DNA of 52,716 bases from Candidatus Omnitrophota bacterium (GTDB taxonomy: Bacteria; Omnitrophota; Gorgyraeia; Gygaellales; Profunditerraquicolaceae). Position 1 is the first letter of the stretch. Each line of letters begins with the position of its first letter. Of the stretch, positions 51,439 to 52,716 are shown piece after piece. The notes beneath the pieces were generated by a model that was given only the letters and a program-made list of their open reading frames with translations, ran no database searches and had not been told where the DNA came from. The translations under genes and the position numbers were made by a program. The stretch covers positions 1 through 52,716 of the forward strand of contig JAMWCL010000004.1 in assembly GCA_023819035.1 (NCBI GenBank), read 5' to 3'.

Positions 51439-52530
51439 ATGGCTGAAAAGGTTAAGAATATTGTGGAGGATATTGTAAGAGAGTATCTTAACGTTTCTCT
51501 TTCTTTGCGATATGACATCTGTACCTGCCCTCTCTGCAGAAACGCAATGCTTGCAGAAGCACTCTCTAATATCCCACCTAAATATGTTTCTACTGAAGAA
51601 GCGGGTATGCGAGCAGTAATTGAGCAGACCCGCCTTGAATATCAAGCAAGAATTGCCAAAGAGGTTTTAAATACAATAGACAGGATCAGTAAAAATCCTC
51701 CACATGAATTAAATGAAGATAAAAAACAGGCATTTAGATTACTCCTTAATAAGATCTATGAAGATAGAGGATTAGATTTTCGGCATTATCGAGAGGGGAT
51801 TTTAAAAAGAAGATTCGCCTTAAGGATGCATGCAAATAAGGTGAAATCCTATGCCGAATATCTTTTACTTCTCAACAAAACTCCTGAGGAATATGAAAAA
51901 CTCTTTGAGGCCCTCTGCATTAATGTCTCAGAATTCTTCCGTGACCCTCCAGTCTGGGAGGTAATAGAAAAAATCCTAAAAGAACTTATTAAAGAAAGGG
52001 TCGAAACCAATCAATCCCTTAAGATCTGGTCAGCAGGCTGTGCTAATGGAGAGGAACCTTATTCAATAGCCATTCTTATAAAAAAAATCTTAAAAGATTA
52101 TCCTCCGGATAAATTTAAAGGTGTGGAGATCTTGGCTACCGATATTGATAAACAGGTATTAAGGAATGGGGAGAAGGCAGAATATAGCTTAGCGAGTTTG
52201 AAAAATGTCTCTCCGAGAGTTTTAAAAGAATATTTTACTTACGAAGATGGACGCTACTGCATAATTCCTGAGATAAGAAAGATGGTCTTATTTAAACATA
52301 TGGACCTAATCCTGCAAGAGCCCCAGATTAAAGATTTAGATATAATCCTTTGTCGAAATGTCTTTATTTATTTTAACCGCAGTCTCCAAGACATCTTGTT
52401 TACCAAATTCTACAAATTTTTAAAGTCAGGCGGTTATCTGGTGTTAGGCAAGGTGGAAACTATATGGGATGAGGTAAAGGATATTTTCGAAAAAGTGGAC
52501 TTAGAAAACCGGATATTCCGCAAGAAATAA
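51439..52530 (+). CDS. ComFB-CheR fusion protein
   Basis: This 363-residue protein (386 if the ATG at 51370 is used) has an N-terminal ComFB domain, about 3-88: EDIVREYLNVSLSL, then CTCPLCRNAMLAEALSNIPPKYV with three cysteines. A CheR-type methyltransferase covers about 95-360: LRMHANKVKSYAEYLLLL, NVSEFFRDPPVWEVI, the SAM site SAGCANGEEPYSIAILI, and DIILCRNVFIYFN. ComFB has recently been described as a cyclic-di-nucleotide receptor; CheR methylates chemoreceptor glutamates. No chemoreceptor or CheB is in the window. The preferred start lies downstream of a promoter and it is divergent from the prepilins. Confidence 0.88.
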   Translation: MAEKVKNIVEDIVREYLNVSLSLRYDICTCPLCRNAMLAEALSNIPPKYVSTEEAGMRAVIEQTRLEYQARIAKEVLNTIDRISKNPPHELNEDKKQAFRLLLNKIYEDRGLDFRHYREGILKRRFALRMHANKVKSYAEYLLLLNKTPEEYEKLFEALCINVSEFFRDPPVWEVIEKILKELIKERVETNQSLKIWSAGCANGEEPYSIAILIKKILKDYPPDKFKGVEILATDIDKQVLRNGEKAEYSLASLKNVSPRVLKEYFTYEDGRYCIIPEIRKMVLFKHMDLILQEPQIKDLDIILCRNVFIYFNRSLQDILFTKFYKFLKSGGYLVLGKVETIWDEVKDIFEKVDLENRIFRKK

Positions 52531-52625
52531 AAAATTATTAAGCGAAAGGGTTATTTATTGCTAAGACCGCTTCAGGATTTATCTTTTTTACGGAACTTTG
52601 ACAGAAAAATAGGATTTTGATATAC

Positions 52626-52652
52626 CCTCTCGTCGTGAGAGGATTATTTTTT
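52626..52652 (+). terminator. Terminator after ComFB-CheR
   Basis: CCTCTC-GTCGT-GAGAGG followed by ATTATTTTTT forms a 6-bp hairpin with a T tract on the plus strand, about 95 nt after the CheR stop codon. Confidence 0.85.
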
Positions 52653-52687
52653 GTCTAATTTGTTGTGCAATATTTAAAAGAAATATC

Positions 52688-52716
52688 TTGACAAATAAAT
52701 ATAAATTTATTATAAT
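52688..52716 (+). promoter_or_regulatory. Perfect consensus promoter at window end
   Basis: TTGACA, a 17-nt AT-only spacer and TATAAT match the sigma-70 consensus exactly and end at the last base of the window. The promoter must serve a plus-strand gene beyond the window; it follows the terminator at 52626-52652. Confidence 0.85.

Noticed and set aside
1-52716. CRISPR array or defence island
   Set aside because: No regularly spaced repeat with unique spacers and no cas-like or toxin-antitoxin genes were found.

Overview
The window is AT-rich DNA from a Gram-negative (diderm) bacterium. It carries a TonB-dependent receptor, a secretin, LPS-type heptosyltransferases, SecDF, a SurA-like protein and lipoproteins. 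Gene content (short pilus-cluster proteins, a fused SecDF, a his/recA/mfd super-cluster, B12 salvage) resembles Omnitrophota (OP3) or related PVC-side lineages. That placement is inference from gene content, not a phylogenetic result. Almost every gene lies on the minus strand; only the last gene (a ComFB-CheR fusion) is on the plus strand.

From left to right: (1) 1-1.6 kb holds a decayed ISNCY/IS1202-type insertion sequence flanked by two families of imperfect direct repeats. (2) 1.7-7.5 kb is a vitamin B12 uptake locus made of two transcription units, each with its own promoter, cobalamin riboswitch and intrinsic terminator. One is btuF-btuC-btuD plus an untracked 47-residue HTH gene; the other is a DUF71/COG2102 ATPase plus a BtuB-like receptor, behind a compact class-II-like aptamer. 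(3) 7.5-8.8 kb has a tRNA-Arg(CCT) followed 13 nt later by a PHP phosphoesterase and a lipoprotein. (4) 8.8-15.4 kb is a cell-surface glycan cluster (FkbM methyltransferase, GT4, two GT9, radical SAM, a CgeB-like glycosyltransferase broken by an in-frame TAA, and a gene remnant) behind a perfect -35/-10 promoter.

(5) 15.4-34.7 kb is a tightly packed housekeeping run read from a strong promoter in front of recA: recA, htrA, recX, alaS, hisD, hisB, hisH, hisA, a peptidoglycan-binding lipoprotein, hisF, hisI, trpE, rpsP, yajC, secDF, a strongly shortened mfd, surA-like, pdxA, ksgA. Many junctions overlap by a few bases, implying translational coupling.

(6) 34.7-51.3 kb is a type IV pilus machine whose gene order parallels MSHA clusters: minor prepilins and a PilX-like protein; then, from its own promoter, a PilM-PilN fusion, PilO, PilP, secretin, coiled-coil protein, TPR protein, PilB/MshE ATPase, MshM/ExeA-like AAA ATPase and PilC/MshG. 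The same run continues into a histidine kinase, a PilZ protein, a response regulator, an MshEN-PilZ fusion and a pilin-like protein. (7) Divergent from the prepilins is a ComFB-CheR fusion. Two intact PilZ motifs and a ComFB domain suggest that the pilus is wired to cyclic-di-GMP, although no GGDEF/EAL enzyme is present and both MshEN modules have degenerate nucleotide-binding motifs. This sensory/pilus module is the best candidate for an undescribed system in the window. No CRISPR array, prepilin peptidase or PilT was seen.
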